Assembly (NCBI GenBank): GCA_025351555.1
Contig: JANXVS010000278.1
Coordinates: 1 to 8,392 of the forward strand
Reading direction: 5' to 3'
Source: Pseudomonadota bacterium
Lineage (GTDB): Bacteria; Pseudomonadota; Gammaproteobacteria; Xanthomonadales; Rhodanobacteraceae
DNA: 8,392 nt
Shown piece by piece: positions 6,638-8,392 of the stretch (positions are counted from its first letter, which is position 1; each line of letters starts with the position of its first letter). The translations under genes and the position numbers were made by a program. The notes under the pieces were generated by a model, which saw only the letters and a list, made by a program, of their open reading frames with translations, was not told the DNA's origin and searched no databases.

Positions 6638-7810
6638 ATGCTTAAAAAACTACCTGCAGTTTGTTTTGGAATGCTGCTCACCGTTTCGGCTTTTGCCGCG
6701 TCGGTGCAGCTGGCCGAGCATCATCCCGACACCTATACGGTGCAAAAGGGAGATACGCTCTGGAGTATTTCGGCGCGCTTCCTGCAGCGCCCCTGGCTGT
6801 GGCCAGAGGTGTGGCAGGCCAACCCGCAGGTGCATAATCCGCATCTGATCTATCCGGGTGACGTGCTGAATCTGGCTTACGTCAACGGCCAGCCACGACT
6901 GGGCGTCAGCGGCCAACAAGATGGCTTCGGCCCCCACGCGCGTTCCGAAACGGTGGACGATGCGATCAGGCCGGTACCGCTTTCGGCGATCGAGGATTTC
7001 CTCAAGAAACCGCGCATCGTCGGCGAAGCCGAGTTCAAGCACGCGCCACATGTGGTTGGCATCGAGGATCACCACCTCAATGGCACGATCGGCCAATTGG
7101 TCTATGTGCGCGGACTCGATGCCCAGCCCGGGCAGCAGTTTGCCTTGGTGCGGCCGCTGGGCCGCTATTATGAAATCACCTCCAAGGATGGCCAGCCGAG
7201 CGCGACCTTCCGTCAGCCACTGGAAGATGCCGACAATCGGCCGGACTCGCTCTGGCATCACGGCCCCTGGGAATTCACCCTGCATGGCAACGTGAATTTC
7301 CTCGGCTATGAAGTGATGCAATTCGGCACAGTCCAGGTCACCCACGCCGGTAATCCGGCATCGACCTTGGTACTGAGCAGTGATTACGAGGTGCGCCCAG
7401 GCGATTACGTGTTGCCGCTGGATACCGTCGCCTATGATTTCCAGTACCTGCCGCATCCGCCACGCCAAGTGCCGGCGAACATGCGCGTGATCGCCTTCAC
7501 CGACGCGCTGAACGCGGTCGGTCGCCTGCAGGTCGTGGCACTGTCCAACGGCGCCAACGTCGGCGTGGAAAACGGAGAGGTCTACTCGATCTTCACTCCG
7601 GGCGATGTGGTCCATGACCAGACCGACTATCCGGAAGACAGCACCAAGGCTTTCCTGCATCCCAACGATGCCAAGGTGCAATTGCCCGAGGAATACATCG
7701 GCCATGTGATGGTGTTCCGCACCTTCGAGCACGTCAGCTACGGCTTGATCATGGACGGCATTCGGCCGGTGCATCTGAGCGACCGGCTATACGAGCCTGA
7801 CCACAAATAA
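6638..7810 (+). CDS. tsaP: Secreted LysM protein, TsaP-like (type IV pilus secretin-associated)
   Basis: A 390-residue exported protein with one peptidoglycan-binding LysM domain. Residues 1-20 form a signal peptide (MLKK, hydrophobic core, cleavage likely after SAFA). The LysM domain spans about 33-79, from YTVQKGDTLWSIS to NPHLIYPGDVLNL. The remaining 310 residues are soluble and beta-rich in appearance, with GQLVYVRGL, a YEVRPGDYVLPLD segment and VVALSNGANVGVENGEVY. LysM plus a long C-terminal region next to dprA and opposite def-fmt-rsmB is the arrangement of Pseudomonas PA0020, the TsaP homologue; TsaP binds peptidoglycan and associates with the type IV pilus secretin PilQ. The TsaP call rests on architecture and gene order, so it is an inference. 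An in-frame TTG at 6629 has AGGGGA nine bases upstream and would add three residues; ATG at 6638 gives the more normal signal peptide and has AGGT eleven bases upstream. Confidence 0.85.
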   Translation: MLKKLPAVCFGMLLTVSAFAASVQLAEHHPDTYTVQKGDTLWSISARFLQRPWLWPEVWQANPQVHNPHLIYPGDVLNLAYVNGQPRLGVSGQQDGFGPHARSETVDDAIRPVPLSAIEDFLKKPRIVGEAEFKHAPHVVGIEDHHLNGTIGQLVYVRGLDAQPGQQFALVRPLGRYYEITSKDGQPSATFRQPLEDADNRPDSLWHHGPWEFTLHGNVNFLGYEVMQFGTVQVTHAGNPASTLVLSSDYEVRPGDYVLPLDTVAYDFQYLPHPPRQVPANMRVIAFTDALNAVGRLQVVALSNGANVGVENGEVYSIFTPGDVVHDQTDYPEDSTKAFLHPNDAKVQLPEEYIGHVMVFRTFEHVSYGLIMDGIRPVHLSDRLYEPDHK

Positions 7811-7825
7811 TTCAACGTGCATTTT

Positions 7826-7855
7826 GCAAATGGCGCGGACAACCGCGCCATTTGC
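7826..7855 (+). terminator. Perfect 13-bp hairpin after tsaP, probable terminator
   Basis: GCAAATGGCGCGG (7826-7838) pairs without mismatch with CCGCGCCATTTGC (7843-7855) around a four-base loop, 15 bases after the tsaP stop. The strong GC-rich stem with a tetraloop is terminator-like, but the 3' flank CTGTCTGTAG has no U-tract on either strand. It may be a partial terminator or an mRNA 3'-end stabiliser that lets some transcription reach dprA. Confidence 0.55.
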
Positions 7856-7880
7856 CTGTCTGTAGCTCGAACCTGAGTCG

Positions 7881-8392
7881 ATGCCTCTCGATCTGCCCTC
7901 CGACGAAACCCGCGCCTGGCTGACCCTGCTGCGCGCGCCGGGACTCGGCCCTGTGGGCCTGCGCGAGCTGCTCGGCAGGCATGCCAGCGCGGCAGCAATC
8001 ATGGCCCGTGCGCGCGGCGAATCACGCATCCCAGAGGCAGCGCGTGCGTGGCTGGCGGCACCCGATACAGCCGCGATCGAGCAAGACCTCGCCTGGCTGG
8101 AACACGCCAATCATCATTTGCTGACCTGGGCTGGACAGGACTATCCCTCACTTTTGCGCAATGTGCCCGGTGCGCCCGCAGCCTTGTTCGTCGTCGGCGA
8201 CCCAATCCACCTTTGGTCTTCGCAGATCGCCATCGTCGGCGCACGCAGTGCCAGCGCCGGCGGCGTGGCCAATGCGCGCAGCTTTGCCAAGGCGTTCGTG
8301 CAGGCAGGCAATGCCATCACCAGCGGCTTGGCCGAAGGCATCGACGGTGCGGCGCACGCGGCCGCGCTGGATGCCGGCGGCGTCACCATCGC
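7881..8392 (+). CDS. dprA: DNA-processing protein DprA (Smf), 3' end cut off
   Basis: Cytoplasmic single-strand DNA-binding protein that protects DNA entering by natural transformation and loads RecA on it; it is also kept in many bacteria not known to be competent. The first 170 residues are visible and the frame runs off the right edge; family members are usually about 300-400 residues. Residues 1-80 form a helical N-terminal domain with a helix-hairpin-helix-like PGLGPVGLREL (20-30). YPSLL (88-92) precedes the Rossmann-like fold with IAIVGARSAS (116-125) and SGLAEGIDGAAHAAAL (148-163), the DprA signature. The start is forced: an in-frame TAG at 7863-7865 lies upstream and ATG 7881 is the first start codon after it. 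The ribosome site is poor (GAG three bases before). No promoter was found in the 70-base gap after tsaP, so it may depend on transcription from tsaP. Confidence 0.96.
   Translation, partial: MPLDLPSDETRAWLTLLRAPGLGPVGLRELLGRHASAAAIMARARGESRIPEAARAWLAAPDTAAIEQDLAWLEHANHHLLTWAGQDYPSLLRNVPGAPAALFVVGDPIHLWSSQIAIVGARSASAGGVANARSFAKAFVQAGNAITSGLAEGIDGAAHAAALDAGGVTI

Noticed and set aside
6650..7774. 374-residue open frame antisense to nearly all of tsaP
   Set aside because: His/Arg/Gln-rich with no recognisable domain, and it lies opposite a gene with a clear signal peptide and LysM domain. Its length is explained by low stop-codon frequency opposite GC-rich codons.

Overview
The window reads as a chromosomal housekeeping region of a GC-rich gammaproteobacterium. 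The order dprA, LysM/TsaP, then divergently def-fmt-rsmB is the arrangement I know from Pseudomonas and Xanthomonadales. The rsmB-DUF4390-NtrY kinase extension, protein style and high GC suggest Xanthomonadales (Lysobacterales), possibly Rhodanobacteraceae. This placement is inferred from gene order and protein style only, not from a search.

Layout: bases 1-6397 are one unbroken minus-strand gene train, transcribed right to left: def (peptide deformylase), fmt (Met-tRNA formyltransferase), rsmB (16S rRNA m5C967 methyltransferase), a DUF4390 exported protein, an NtrY-like membrane histidine kinase, and a PMT/ArnT-like membrane glycosyltransferase that runs off the left edge. All junctions overlap (4 to 38 bp) except def-fmt, which has an 8-bp gap, so this looks like a single translationally coupled operon. 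Bases 6398-6637 are the divergent control region, with weak promoter candidates facing both ways and an 8- to 10-bp hairpin. On the plus strand, 6638-7810 encodes a secreted LysM protein best explained as the type IV pilus secretin-associated protein TsaP. It is followed by a perfect 13-bp hairpin and then the 5' part of dprA, cut by the right edge.

How the genes fit together: def and fmt are the two ends of the N-formylmethionine cycle, and rsmB modifies the small ribosomal subunit, so the front of the operon serves translation. DUF4390 and the NtrY-like kinase add an envelope-sensing module. The last visible gene is a membrane sugar transferase rather than the expected NtrX-type response regulator, which is the most interesting point of the window. 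On the other strand, a pilus-secretin anchoring protein sits beside DprA, which loads RecA on incoming DNA, consistent with natural transformation.

I saw no mobile element, CRISPR array, tRNA, rRNA, phage gene or toxin-antitoxin pair, and no clearly new multi-gene system. The long open frames antisense to these genes look like by-products of high GC.
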